Positions 1-8,497 of a DNA stretch of 22,025 nt are shown piece by piece. A program made the translations under genes and the position numbers. Position 1 is the first letter of the stretch, and each line of letters starts with the position of its first letter. The DNA lies in contig DAOUPU010000020.1 of the NCBI GenBank assembly GCA_030625995.1, positions 1 to 22,025 on the forward strand. Reading direction: 5' to 3'. Origin of the DNA: Flavobacteriaceae bacterium (GTDB lineage Bacteria; Bacteroidota; Bacteroidia; Flavobacteriales; Flavobacteriaceae). The notes beneath the pieces were generated by a model. It was not told the DNA's origin. It was given only the letters and a program-made list of their open reading frames with translations, and searched no databases.

Positions 1-1068
1 TTCATTGGCCCGGATTATACGGAAGACATTTCTCAGGGAATTATTGCTTTGGAGAAAAATATCCAAGGTCCGTTGATTTCCAATGATGCTGTGTTAAGAA
101 CACTTCAACAATGGCAAAATGTTGAAGAAATTGCCTCGGATGAGGTTCACAATAATTTTCGTTTTCAGATGGGGTTACTCAGGGCTTATTTCGATGCTTA
201 TCAATACCGGAGGTTAATTTATGAAACTGAATTAGAACAAATGACCCGCGAAATTTTATCAAGAACCAAAAGCAAGGGTTCGCAAAATACTATTGCAGAA
301 GCGAGACTAACCTTATCGAAAGCGCAGGAAAACCCAATTATGATGGAATGGAAAGAGCGTTGCTATCAATTGGCCGATGCATTGTTCGAAAGCATCGGAG
401 CTCAATTAACTGTTAAAAAACACAAGGGAATGGAGGGCCGAGGCACATTTATGGATAATATTGACCTCCCTCTGAACGATGCAATGTGGATCTTAGATCA
501 ACTCACAGCAATAGAGAAAATTTTCAGTGAAGAGGAGCGATTACAAAAAATTGATGCTATGCTTCAAAGGAACAATCCGGGACCAAGTGGTTTCTACGAC
601 AATTTTGGATCACCAAGGAGTTGGGGAAGAGTCGTATCACGAATAGATCGTTCAGAAGATCCCGGCAGCCTTTTATCTCCAAGAGTCAGTTTTGGCGTTG
701 GTTTGCGGGGAGAAGAGTGGGTGCACGATATTACAGCAAAAGGATTTGATGGCCAATCCACACCACTTTCGTGGATGAATCAGGTTACAACACTTTACGA
801 CCAACCTTTAGAAATTGTATACGACAACCTCGACCCAAAAGCCAGTTATACTGTAAGAGTTGCCTATACGGGTCGTTTCCCTTCCAAAATAAAGATGGTT
901 GCTGATGATATTCCTGTTCATGACTATATTAAAACAGGAATACAGCCCATATATGAATTCGCAGTACCAACCGAAGCTCTTTTGGATGGAAATGTAAAAT
1001 TCAAATGGACCTGCGGGGAAGGGGAGCGGGGATCTCAGGTTGCTGAAATATGGATCATAAAAAATTAA
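1..1068 (+). CDS. C-terminal part of a large secreted PUL protein, family unassigned (5' partial)
   Basis: The reading frame is open from the first base of the window, so the gene starts upstream. The TTG at 49 is only an internal Leu codon. About 355 residues are visible. The first ~190 look alpha-helical, with charged amphipathic stretches such as RAYFDAYQYRRLIYETELEQ. After an NPGPSGFYDNFGSP segment (about residues 207-220 of the visible part) the protein turns into a beta-rich C-terminal domain with alternating hydrophobic strands (YTVRVAYTGRF, VKFKWTCGEG) and ends in VAEIWIIKN. This resembles the helical region plus terminal beta-sandwich at the end of many large extracellular carbohydrate-active proteins, but I cannot name the family. 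No catalytic motif is visible. It is followed 55 bases downstream by the esterase on the same strand, so the two may be co-transcribed. A role in glycan breakdown is inferred from context only. Confidence 0.6.
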   Translation, partial: FIGPDYTEDISQGIIALEKNIQGPLISNDAVLRTLQQWQNVEEIASDEVHNNFRFQMGLLRAYFDAYQYRRLIYETELEQMTREILSRTKSKGSQNTIAEARLTLSKAQENPIMMEWKERCYQLADALFESIGAQLTVKKHKGMEGRGTFMDNIDLPLNDAMWILDQLTAIEKIFSEEERLQKIDAMLQRNNPGPSGFYDNFGSPRSWGRVVSRIDRSEDPGSLLSPRVSFGVGLRGEEWVHDITAKGFDGQSTPLSWMNQVTTLYDQPLEIVYDNLDPKASYTVRVAYTGRFPSKIKMVADDIPVHDYIKTGIQPIYEFAVPTEALLDGNVKFKWTCGEGERGSQVAEIWIIKN

Positions 1069-1123
1069 GAACTGAAAATAAATAATTTACTAAATTATCA
1101 TGTAATATTAAAACGCGATTAAA

Positions 1124-1936
1124 ATGAAAAAAAAACTAAAACTTTTGACTGGGGTTCTATTATTTTTAAGTGCCATTCCTTTTTATGGTCAATACCAAAA
1201 AGAAAAATTTGAAATTATTTCCGAAATAATGAATAATGAAGCTTTTAATATAGAAGTTGTACTTCCTAATAGTTACGATTCAACAAAAAAGTATCCAATT
1301 ATCTACATTACGGATTGGTGGTTTGCCTCACATATTACAATCCCCATTTATGAGATATTAGCCATATCCAATAATATAGAACCAATAATAATAGTTGGAA
1401 TTCAACGCAAGAGCAGTGTCAGTGCAAAAGATTGGAATAGCAACAGACGTATAGACTTAACTCCCACTAATTTACCTGAAAAACACAAACTGAGTGGTGG
1501 TGCAAAACAATTTCTTTCCTTTATTAAAAATGAACTAATCCCTTCTGTTGAAACCAGGTACCCTTCTGATGTTGAAAAAAGAGGTTATTCCGGGTATTCA
1601 TTAGGCGGTTTGTTTGGTACTTATATATTGTTAAATGAGCCTGATCTATTTAAAAAATATTTAATAGGAAGCCCTTATTTAATGTATGATGATTATCTGC
1701 TTTCAAAAGAACTTGTAAAAATGAAACCTGAAAAAATATCATCTATAAAATCCATCTTTCTTGCTGTAGAAGAAGAGGGTGATCAGTTAAAAGCATTTGA
1801 AGATATAAGAGAATCACTGATAAAGAAAAAATCATCTGATTTGCAACTGGAGAGTGTTATTATTTTTGGTGAAGATCATTATACAGCTATTCCTTCCACT
1901 ATGACAAAGGGATTAAAATTTTTATATGGTAAATAA
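1124..1936 (+). CDS. Exported alpha/beta-hydrolase, putative esterase (esterase D / PF00756-like)
   Basis: A 270-residue protein with an N-terminal signal peptide: the K-rich n-region MKKKLK, a hydrophobic core to about residue 20, and likely cleavage near YGQ at 21-23. The alpha/beta-hydrolase fold is indicated by the nucleophile elbow GYSLGG (residues 157-162, Ser159) followed by a hydrophobic helix. A C-terminal GEDHYTAIP segment supplies the probable catalytic His252, and the acid is probably Glu/Asp in the 216-220 cluster. An oxyanion-region strand (IIIVGIQRKS, about 88-97) precedes an R-rich loop typical of Fes/esterase-D-like proteins. Length fits the family. In PULs such enzymes usually remove acetyl or feruloyl-type esters from glycans, but the acyl group cannot be read from sequence. 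It lies between the partial gene and the GH106 rhamnosidase on the same strand, suggesting it exposes esterified substrate for glycosidases. A siderophore-type esterase is the main alternative. Confidence 0.8.
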   Translation: MKKKLKLLTGVLLFLSAIPFYGQYQKEKFEIISEIMNNEAFNIEVVLPNSYDSTKKYPIIYITDWWFASHITIPIYEILAISNNIEPIIIVGIQRKSSVSAKDWNSNRRIDLTPTNLPEKHKLSGGAKQFLSFIKNELIPSVETRYPSDVEKRGYSGYSLGGLFGTYILLNEPDLFKKYLIGSPYLMYDDYLLSKELVKMKPEKISSIKSIFLAVEEEGDQLKAFEDIRESLIKKKSSDLQLESVIIFGEDHYTAIPSTMTKGLKFLYGK

Positions 1937-2040
1937 AATAACTAACAAAGGCTGCGTCACTTAAAGAGTTCATATAAGGTGGTATACTTATTATAGAATT
2001 TCCATAAGATTGAATAATAATTAAAAAATGAATAAAATTT

Positions 2041-5000
2041 ATGAATAAGAAACTTATACTTGGGTATGTTTTATTACTATTAATTCTTAGTTGTAATTTG
2101 GAGAATAACTACAGCAGTGAAAAAGAAGGCCATACAAACTCTATTAAAGAACTGAACTCTTTATTTAAAGATCCTCCAAATCATTATAGGTCATCACCAT
2201 TATGGGTATGGAATGATGATATGACAGAAGCACAGATCGACCAACAACTCAAAGATTTTAAAGCAGGTGGTATGGGTGGCGTATTTATTCATCCACGTCC
2301 GGGTTTGATCACCGAATATTTATCAGAAGAATGGTTCTCACTTTGTAAATACACCGTAGAAAAAGGCAAAGAGTTGGGGATGGAAATTTGGCTTTATGAT
2401 GAAAATTCCTACCCTTCCGGATTTGCCGGTGGTCATGTTCCTGCAGAAATGCCGGAATCTTATAATCAAGGCCAGGGATTAATCCTTCAAAAAGTTGAAA
2501 AATTACCGGAGAATGCGAATGTTTTTTTCTTGATCTTAAAAAGGCAGGATTCAAAATTCATAGACATTACCGATAAATTGGATGAAGAAAAAAATAAAAG
2601 TGGGGACTTCTATCTCTATAAAAAGAGTTACTACAAAAATTCGCCTTGGAATGGGGGTTATTCTTATGTTGATCTGCTCTATGAAGGTGTTACCGAGAAA
2701 TTCTTAGAAGTAACAATGACCGGTTATGAGAAAGCAATAGGAAGTGAATTTGGTAAAACCGTACCGGGAATTTTTACAGATGAACCAAATATATCATCGT
2801 CCGGAGATCTCAGATGGACGCCATCATTATTCAAAGATTTTAAAGAGCGTTGGGGCTATGACCTTAAAACAAATCTACCATCTCTTACCTTTGAAACAGG
2901 GGATTGGAAGCGTGTAAGGCATAATTATTTCACCACCTTACTAGAATTGTTCATTGAACGTTGGAGCAAACCCTATTATAATTACGCAGAAAAAAATAAT
3001 TTGAATTGGACAGGTCATTACTGGGAACACGGATGGCCAAACCCGGTTCATGGTGGAGATAATATGGCAATGTATGCCTGGCATCAGATACCGGCTATTG
3101 ATATTTTGATGAATCAATACAGTGAAGATGTCAATGCCCAATTCGGAAATGTAAGAGCAGTTAAAGAATTGAGTAGCGTTGTTAATCAAATGGGTAAAAC
3201 CCGTGCTTTGAGTGAAACCTATGGTGCCGGGGGCTGGGACTTGCGTTTTGAGGATATGAAAAGAATTGGAGATTGGCAGTATGTGCTTGGAGTAAATTTC
3301 CTGAATCAACACCTTTCTTATACAACCCTGGAAGGAGCTCGAAAAAGAGATCATCCTCAATCCTTTTCTTATCACGAACCCTGGTGGAAAAATTATAAAG
3401 AGCAGGGCGATTATTTTGCCAGATTATCACTTGCGCTTACTTCGGGAAAACAAGTAAATAATATTTTAGTTATTGAACCTACTACTACGGCCTGGATGTA
3501 TTTCTCTGCAAGAACGTCTAACAACAAATTCTCTGAATTAGGTCCCGAATTTCAGAAGTTCGTTTTTGATCTGGAACAAAATCAAATAGAATATGATCTG
3601 GCATCGGAAAACATCGTTAAAGATATTGGTCTTATTGATGGTAATAATTTTGTTGTAGGAGAACGATCGTATGATATTGTTATTATTCCTCCAACTCTGG
3701 AGAATCTGGATAAAACCACCTTTCAGCTCATCAAAGCCTATTTAAAAAATGGTGGAAAAGTTATTTCATTCAATGGAATACCCGGCTATGTGGATGGGGT
3801 CGAAAAAGATGAATTAAAAACCATTGTAAAAAAGTACTCAAATCAATGGATAGAAGCAAATTCCTTATCTGAGCAACAGACTTATAATACGCTGGTTTCC
3901 AAATCCATTCAGTTCCAAGAGCCTGAAATGATCAAGGGAAAGTTATTTCATCACCGACGTGATCTGGAAGACGGACAATTGGTTTTCTTAGTAAATACCA
4001 GTTTAAATGAATGGTCCAACGGAAATTTTATAACCGAGGGAAAATCAATAAAAGAATTGGATCTAACCAATGGAGAAATTAAATCCTATTCCAGCAACAA
4101 AAAAGGTGACAAATTAGAAATTAATTTTGATCTGCCCCCGTCCGGAAGCTTACTACTTAGCATTAGCAATGAACCCTCAAAAGATATTGATCATAAGGCG
4201 ATCGGAAAAGCTAAAATTATTAGTTCGTCCAGTGAGCTAGTGATCCAAAAAACGGATCTGAATGTTCTAACTCTTGATTATTGCGATATTGTTCTTGATG
4301 GAAAAGTAGAATGCGATATTTACTATTTTCAGGCCGCAGATAAAATTTTTAAACACTATGGTTTCGATGGAAATCCATGGAGTAGCGCTGTACAATACAA
4401 AAATGAGATAGTTGATCGAAATGACTTTGCAGGAAAACCGGGTTTTGAAGTGAGCTATTCGTTCTCTGTAGATAAAGAATTGGATGCTAATTCACTTCAA
4501 GTTATAATTGAGCGACCAGATCTATGGCAGGTATCCATCAATGGTATAAAGGTTTCAAAAGATCCATCGAAATATTGGTTAGACCGAAAATTCGGTGTTT
4601 ATAACATCGGTAGTCATATAAGTAAAGGTATAAATAAAATACAACTTGTCGCTGCGGAAATGACAGTCTATTCCGAAGTAGAAGCGATTTATTTATTAGG
4701 TAATTTCAGCTTGATATCTCAAAAAAAAGGATGGAAACTTGTTCCTCCAAATACTCTTGAACTGGGAAGTTGGAAAGAGCAGGGATATCCATTTTATTCT
4801 AAAGATGTTTCATACACAAAAACTTACAATCTCAAATCTAAAGATAAGGATACGCGTTATATTGTAAAACTGTTTGACTGGTATGGAAGTGTTTCTGAGG
4901 TAATCGTTAATAATGAATCAGCAGGCATCATTGCATGGTCACCAAATGAGTTAGACATTACAGATCAGATTCAAGTGGGAGATAATGAGATTTCTGTAGT

Positions 5001-5904
5001 GATCTCAGGGACATTGAAAAATTTGCTTGGACCCCACCATATTGGACCGGTTCATGGTACGGCCTGGCCTGTATCGTTTGCTTCTGCCAATAAGAATATT
5101 CCTTCAGGGAATAAATATGATCTTATTGATTATGGATTATTCCAAGACTTTAAACTAATCGAGTCTGTAGGACCTCCTCAAAAGGTATATTGGAAAATGA
5201 AACAAGTGGAAGCCCTTGTTTTTGGTTCTTTAGATTCAATTAGTATGAACAAACCAATTTCTGTTTCTATTTCTACAAAGACGGAAGATGCTGAAATTCG
5301 ATACACTCTTGACGGAACTAAACCTAACAGGTCTTCACATCTTTATACTGAACCTTTATTATTGAAAAAAAACACAGTCCTTACAGCAAAATCCTTTAAG
5401 GATGAGTTGATAGCAAGTGAGGTATTACAACGACATTATTATATCATTAAAAAGAAAAAAAATGATAGAAAAGATCGTAAGTACGCAAAGGGTATAGAAT
5501 CTCATTATTATGAAGGAATGTGGAGTAAGGTACCTGATTTTACTTTTTTATCAGAAATCAGGACTGGCCAACTCAATGATTTTAATTTAGAGAATATTGA
5601 AAGAAGAGTTGCTAATTTCTCTGTAGAATTTATTGGATTCATTAAAATTGAACAAGAAGATGATTACACTTTTTATGTCAGTTCAAATGATGGAAGCAAA
5701 TTATTGATCAATGATATTTTAATAGTTGACAATGACGGGGTTCATGGGGATACTGAGCGAACTGGACGCATCAATCTCAAACCTGGATTACATCCTATCA
5801 GAGTGCAATATTTTGATGGCGGAGGAAGTCAGTCGTTGCAGGTTCAGATCGAGGGTTCGAATATATCACGACAGGTAATTCCTGGAGATATGTTGTTCTA
5901 TTAG
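2041..5904 (+). CDS. GH106 alpha-L-rhamnosidase lipoprotein with C-terminal Fn3-associated and PA14 domains
   Basis: A 1287-residue lipoprotein: the signal MNKKLILGYVLLLLILSC has lipobox LILS|C with Cys18. The N-terminal barrel carries GH106 hallmarks: PLWVWNDDM (53-61), the GGMGGVFIHPRPGL stretch (77-89) and GMEIWLYDENSYPSGFAGG (113-131). Candidate catalytic acidic residues are Glu248 in FTDEPN, Glu329 in GHYWEHGW and Glu392 in LSETYGAGGW; which are acid and base cannot be decided here. Beta-sandwich regions follow (about 560-1060), including jelly-roll-like strands (LQVIIERPDLWQVSINGIKV). From about 1065 to 1135 there is an Fn3-associated/chitobiase C-terminal-like repeat (IRYTLDGTKPN), then a PA14 domain (about 1150-1287; YTFYVSSNDGSKLLINDILI). 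Both end modules recur in the GH78 enzyme of this window. The ATG at 2028 is out of frame, so 2041 is the start. The predicted role is release of terminal alpha-L-rhamnose at the cell surface or in the periplasm. The exact linkage is unknown. Confidence 0.9.
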   Translation: MNKKLILGYVLLLLILSCNLENNYSSEKEGHTNSIKELNSLFKDPPNHYRSSPLWVWNDDMTEAQIDQQLKDFKAGGMGGVFIHPRPGLITEYLSEEWFSLCKYTVEKGKELGMEIWLYDENSYPSGFAGGHVPAEMPESYNQGQGLILQKVEKLPENANVFFLILKRQDSKFIDITDKLDEEKNKSGDFYLYKKSYYKNSPWNGGYSYVDLLYEGVTEKFLEVTMTGYEKAIGSEFGKTVPGIFTDEPNISSSGDLRWTPSLFKDFKERWGYDLKTNLPSLTFETGDWKRVRHNYFTTLLELFIERWSKPYYNYAEKNNLNWTGHYWEHGWPNPVHGGDNMAMYAWHQIPAIDILMNQYSEDVNAQFGNVRAVKELSSVVNQMGKTRALSETYGAGGWDLRFEDMKRIGDWQYVLGVNFLNQHLSYTTLEGARKRDHPQSFSYHEPWWKNYKEQGDYFARLSLALTSGKQVNNILVIEPTTTAWMYFSARTSNNKFSELGPEFQKFVFDLEQNQIEYDLASENIVKDIGLIDGNNFVVGERSYDIVIIPPTLENLDKTTFQLIKAYLKNGGKVISFNGIPGYVDGVEKDELKTIVKKYSNQWIEANSLSEQQTYNTLVSKSIQFQEPEMIKGKLFHHRRDLEDGQLVFLVNTSLNEWSNGNFITEGKSIKELDLTNGEIKSYSSNKKGDKLEINFDLPPSGSLLLSISNEPSKDIDHKAIGKAKIISSSSELVIQKTDLNVLTLDYCDIVLDGKVECDIYYFQAADKIFKHYGFDGNPWSSAVQYKNEIVDRNDFAGKPGFEVSYSFSVDKELDANSLQVIIERPDLWQVSINGIKVSKDPSKYWLDRKFGVYNIGSHISKGINKIQLVAAEMTVYSEVEAIYLLGNFSLISQKKGWKLVPPNTLELGSWKEQGYPFYSKDVSYTKTYNLKSKDKDTRYIVKLFDWYGSVSEVIVNNESAGIIAWSPNELDITDQIQVGDNEISVVISGTLKNLLGPHHIGPVHGTAWPVSFASANKNIPSGNKYDLIDYGLFQDFKLIESVGPPQKVYWKMKQVEALVFGSLDSISMNKPISVSISTKTEDAEIRYTLDGTKPNRSSHLYTEPLLLKKNTVLTAKSFKDELIASEVLQRHYYIIKKKKNDRKDRKYAKGIESHYYEGMWSKVPDFTFLSEIRTGQLNDFNLENIERRVANFSVEFIGFIKIEQEDDYTFYVSSNDGSKLLINDILIVDNDGVHGDTERTGRINLKPGLHPIRVQYFDGGGSQSLQVQIEGSNISRQVIPGDMLFY

Positions 5905-5914
5905 CCTTTCTTAC

Positions 5915-5943
5915 TCCGGGGGTGACTTAAAGTCACCCCCGGA
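5915..5943 (+). promoter_or_regulatory. Perfect 14-bp stem hairpin between GH106 and GH92 genes
   Basis: The left arm TCCGGGGGTGACTT (5915-5928) is the exact reverse complement of the right arm at 5930-5943, with one base between them; in RNA the innermost pairs would open to form a small loop. It begins 10 bases after the GH106 stop and ends 10 bases before the GH92 start codon. No U-tract follows (ATTAACAAAAATG), so it is not a classic intrinsic terminator. It could stabilise the upstream mRNA, attenuate read-through, or mask the GH92 initiation region. Function is inferred; the structure is seen directly. Confidence 0.75.
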
Positions 5944-5953
5944 ATTAACAAAA

Positions 5954-8284
5954 ATGAAAATGGAAAAAAAAATACGACTAGCAGCAATCAATTTATTTAC
6001 AATTGTTTTTACAATTACCAGCTGTACAAAAAAACAAGAAACCGATCTTTCACAATACGTCAATCCTTTTATTGGTACCAGTGGAAGCAAATTGGACGGT
6101 CATGGGAACACTTATCCCGGAGCGACCTATCCCTTTGGAATGGTCCAATTAAGTCCTGACAATGGAAAAAGTGGTCCTTATTACTGCTCCGGTTATTTTT
6201 ATCCTGAAGATATGATCTCGGGTTTTAGCCATACCCATCTCAGTGGTACGGGGGCAGGCGATTTTGCAGACATTTCCTTTATGCCAACGACCAAGGAAAT
6301 TGCGGAAATTTATTTTACCCAACCGGAAGAATTTATCAAATCCTATAGTGAGGAAACAGGACTTGATATCAGTGAATATTATGACCCGGAAAAGGGTGAG
6401 GTTTTTAAAAATAACTTACTGCTGAAATACCGTTCTAAGTTTTCTCATGAGCAAGAAAAGGCATCTCCCGGATATTATTTTGTAAAGCTGCTGGACGATG
6501 ATATCGATGTTGAACTAACCACAACAGAGTTTGTTGGATTTCACAAATACACTTTTAACGAACCAAAAGGAGAATTGAATGTCATTCTAAATCTGGGTTT
6601 TGCTATTAACAGAGGAAGACCGGTAAAGACTTATTTAGAACAGAAGTCTCCTACCCAATTTGTGGGTTATCGTTTTTCAGAAGGGTGGGCCGATCACCAA
6701 AAGGTATTCTTTGCCTTAGAATTTAAGGATGCTCCAACGAAATTCAGAGCTTTTAATATAAAGAAAAAAAAAGCCAATAATGGTATCGAAGGAAAAGGTA
6801 TTCAAGCTGTATTCACTTTTGATGGCAAAAACACAAATACAATATACTTTAAAGTGGGAATTTCCTCAGGTAATATCGAAGGTGCTTTAGCCGATCTAAA
6901 AACGGTAGAAAAATACAATTGGGATTTTGAAAAAGTGAAGAGCGATACCCGATCTAAATGGAATGAGGTATTTTCAAAAATTAAAGTTAGTTCAGATAAC
7001 GAAGAGCAAAAACGTATTTTTTATACGGCACTTTATCATTCCTATCTCACTCCTAATCGTTTTTCGGATGTAAATGGCAACTATAAAGGTTTTAATAACA
7101 ATATGGAAAATGCCAAGGGATATAATCAATATACTGTATTTTCTCTATGGGATACATTTCGTGCTCTAAAACCATTTCTGGCAATTATGGAACCGGATCT
7201 TTATTCTGACATAGTAAATTCAATGCTGGCACAATACAAACAAACCGGGATACTCCCCTACTGGGAGATCGCAGGAAATGAAGGGGGATCTATGATTGGC
7301 TATCATTCTGTACCGGTTATTGCCGACGCTATTCTAAAAGGAATTGGAAATTTTGACCAAGAATTAGCACTTAAAGCCATGATCGATGCTTCTAACCATG
7401 ATAGAAAAGGTCTGGGACTATATCTAAAGTATCAATTTGTACCAACCGATTTTAATGAAGATGCAACTGTTTCTAAAACGCTGGAGTTTAGCTATGATGA
7501 TTGGTGTATAGCTCAGGTAGCAAAGCATTTAGGGCAAAATGAAATCTATCAGGAATATATGAAAAGATCCGAATATTACAGAAATGTTTTTGATCCTGAT
7601 TATAGATTGATGAGAGGGAAGAACAGTGATGGAAGCTGGTACGAACCCTTCCATCCAAGATTTGGCCAATATGGAAATCCCCATTATACAGAAGCCAATG
7701 CCTGGCAGTATTCATTTTTTGTTCCTCATGACACAGGTGCCCTCATTGAGTTGATGGGTGGCAATGATGATTTCGAAATGATGATGGACTCTTTATTTAC
7801 ACAAACTTCAGAGGTTTTGGGTGAAGATACAGAGGATATAGTGGGAAGAATAGGTCAATATGCCCACGGTAACGAACCGAGTCATCATGTGGGTTATTTA
7901 TATGATTTTATCGGAAAAGAGTTAAAAACACAATTTTGGGTGGACAAGATCATCGATTCGCTATATACAGATACCCCTGATGGATTGTGTGGAAATGATG
8001 ATTGCGGACAGATGTCGGCCTGGTATGTATTCAGCACTATTGGCTTTTATCCTGTAAATCCACTCGACGGAAGATATTATATTGGTTCGCCACAATTTGA
8101 AAAGGTGGAAATGACATTGCCAAGTGGAAATAAATTTACTGTAATAGCAAATAATGTATCTGATAAGAATTTCTATATTAAATCAAAAAAATTGAATGGA
8201 AAAGACCTTGACAGAAACTACATTACTTATGAGGAGATATTACAGGGTGGTGTTTTGGAATTTGAAATGACAACTTTGGATTAG
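5954..8284 (+). CDS. GH92 family alpha-mannosidase lipoprotein
   Basis: A 776-residue protein at the normal length for bacterial GH92 enzymes. The signal ends in lipobox TITS|C (Cys24). The start could equally be Met3 (5960). The N-terminal beta-sandwich has the family signature YVNPFIGTSG (35-44), GHGNTYPGATYPFGM (49-63) and GFSHTHLSGTGAGD (90-103). The C-terminal (alpha/alpha)6 catalytic domain has TEANAWQYSFFVPHD with Glu580 as the likely general acid, HGNEPSHH, and GNDDCGQMSAWYVFS (680-694) with Asp682/Asp683 in the general-base region. GH92 enzymes are Ca2+-dependent inverting exo-alpha-mannosidases, mostly alpha-1,2 but also 1,3, 1,4 and 1,6. The linkage here cannot be read. The gene lies 49 bases after GH106 and is the last rightward gene before the convergent junction. 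A co-located GH92 suggests that the substrate carries alpha-mannose or a sugar of similar shape. Confidence 0.93.
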   Translation: MKMEKKIRLAAINLFTIVFTITSCTKKQETDLSQYVNPFIGTSGSKLDGHGNTYPGATYPFGMVQLSPDNGKSGPYYCSGYFYPEDMISGFSHTHLSGTGAGDFADISFMPTTKEIAEIYFTQPEEFIKSYSEETGLDISEYYDPEKGEVFKNNLLLKYRSKFSHEQEKASPGYYFVKLLDDDIDVELTTTEFVGFHKYTFNEPKGELNVILNLGFAINRGRPVKTYLEQKSPTQFVGYRFSEGWADHQKVFFALEFKDAPTKFRAFNIKKKKANNGIEGKGIQAVFTFDGKNTNTIYFKVGISSGNIEGALADLKTVEKYNWDFEKVKSDTRSKWNEVFSKIKVSSDNEEQKRIFYTALYHSYLTPNRFSDVNGNYKGFNNNMENAKGYNQYTVFSLWDTFRALKPFLAIMEPDLYSDIVNSMLAQYKQTGILPYWEIAGNEGGSMIGYHSVPVIADAILKGIGNFDQELALKAMIDASNHDRKGLGLYLKYQFVPTDFNEDATVSKTLEFSYDDWCIAQVAKHLGQNEIYQEYMKRSEYYRNVFDPDYRLMRGKNSDGSWYEPFHPRFGQYGNPHYTEANAWQYSFFVPHDTGALIELMGGNDDFEMMMDSLFTQTSEVLGEDTEDIVGRIGQYAHGNEPSHHVGYLYDFIGKELKTQFWVDKIIDSLYTDTPDGLCGNDDCGQMSAWYVFSTIGFYPVNPLDGRYYIGSPQFEKVEMTLPSGNKFTVIANNVSDKNFYIKSKKLNGKDLDRNYITYEEILQGGVLEFEMTTLD

Positions 8285-8322
8285 ATAGAATTTTTTAATA
8301 TCGAAATTTTTTGGTGTTAAAA

Positions 8323-8491
8323 AACCACCCCGTCTCCATTTCCAATGGAGCCACCCCTCCTTGAAAAAAAGGAGGGGACTTTCTTTTAATTGTCAAGCAT
8401 TTAAACTATTAACTAATTCTCCTCCTTTTTTTCAAGGAGCCTGCCCGTGCGTTCAGGCGGGGAGTACTCGACGAAGGAGAGGGAGGTGGTT
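8323..8491. repeat. Composite palindromic intergenic repeat (REP/MITE-like) at convergent gene ends
   Basis: The 213-base convergent spacer is a nested imperfect inverted repeat. Outer arms are AACCACCCCGTCTCC (8323-8337) and GGAGAGGGAGGTGGTT (8476-8491). Inside them a 19-base sequence at 8357-8375 (CTCCTTG, seven A, GGAGG) recurs exactly in reverse complement at 8421-8439. Further small hairpins lie at 8335-8350 (CTCCATTTCCAATGGAG) and 8440-8457 (GCCTG...CAGGC). The GC-rich motif stands out from the AT-rich surroundings and resembles palindromic intergenic repeats that are common in Bacteroidota genomes. No coding capacity is seen. It probably also terminates transcription from both sides. 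Membership of a dispersed repeat family is inferred, since only one copy lies in this window. Confidence 0.6.
8354..8387 (+). terminator. Intrinsic-terminator-like hairpin downstream of GH92
   Basis: The stem CCCCTCCTT (8354-8362) pairs perfectly with AAGGAGGGG (8369-8377) across a GAAAAA loop, followed by the T-rich tail ACTTTCTTTT. It lies about 70 bases after the GH92 stop on the same strand and is the best candidate for ending the rightward operon. It is part of the larger palindromic repeat. A related but T-poor hairpin (8422-8439) faces the leftward FAD gene. Confidence 0.6.
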
Positions 8492-8497
8492 GCCAGA

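Noticed and set aside
2309..3430. Minus-strand ORFs inside the GH106 gene, and similar antisense ORFs inside other genes
   Set aside because: They lie opposite well-supported coding regions, have no recognisable domains, and look like by-products of codon bias.
5915..5943. Intrinsic terminator after GH106
   Set aside because: There is no U-tract after the stem, and the next gene starts 10 bases later.
8285..8497. CRISPR array or insertion sequence at the convergent junction
   Set aside because: The repeats are inverted, too few and not regularly spaced with unique spacers, and no transposase is present.
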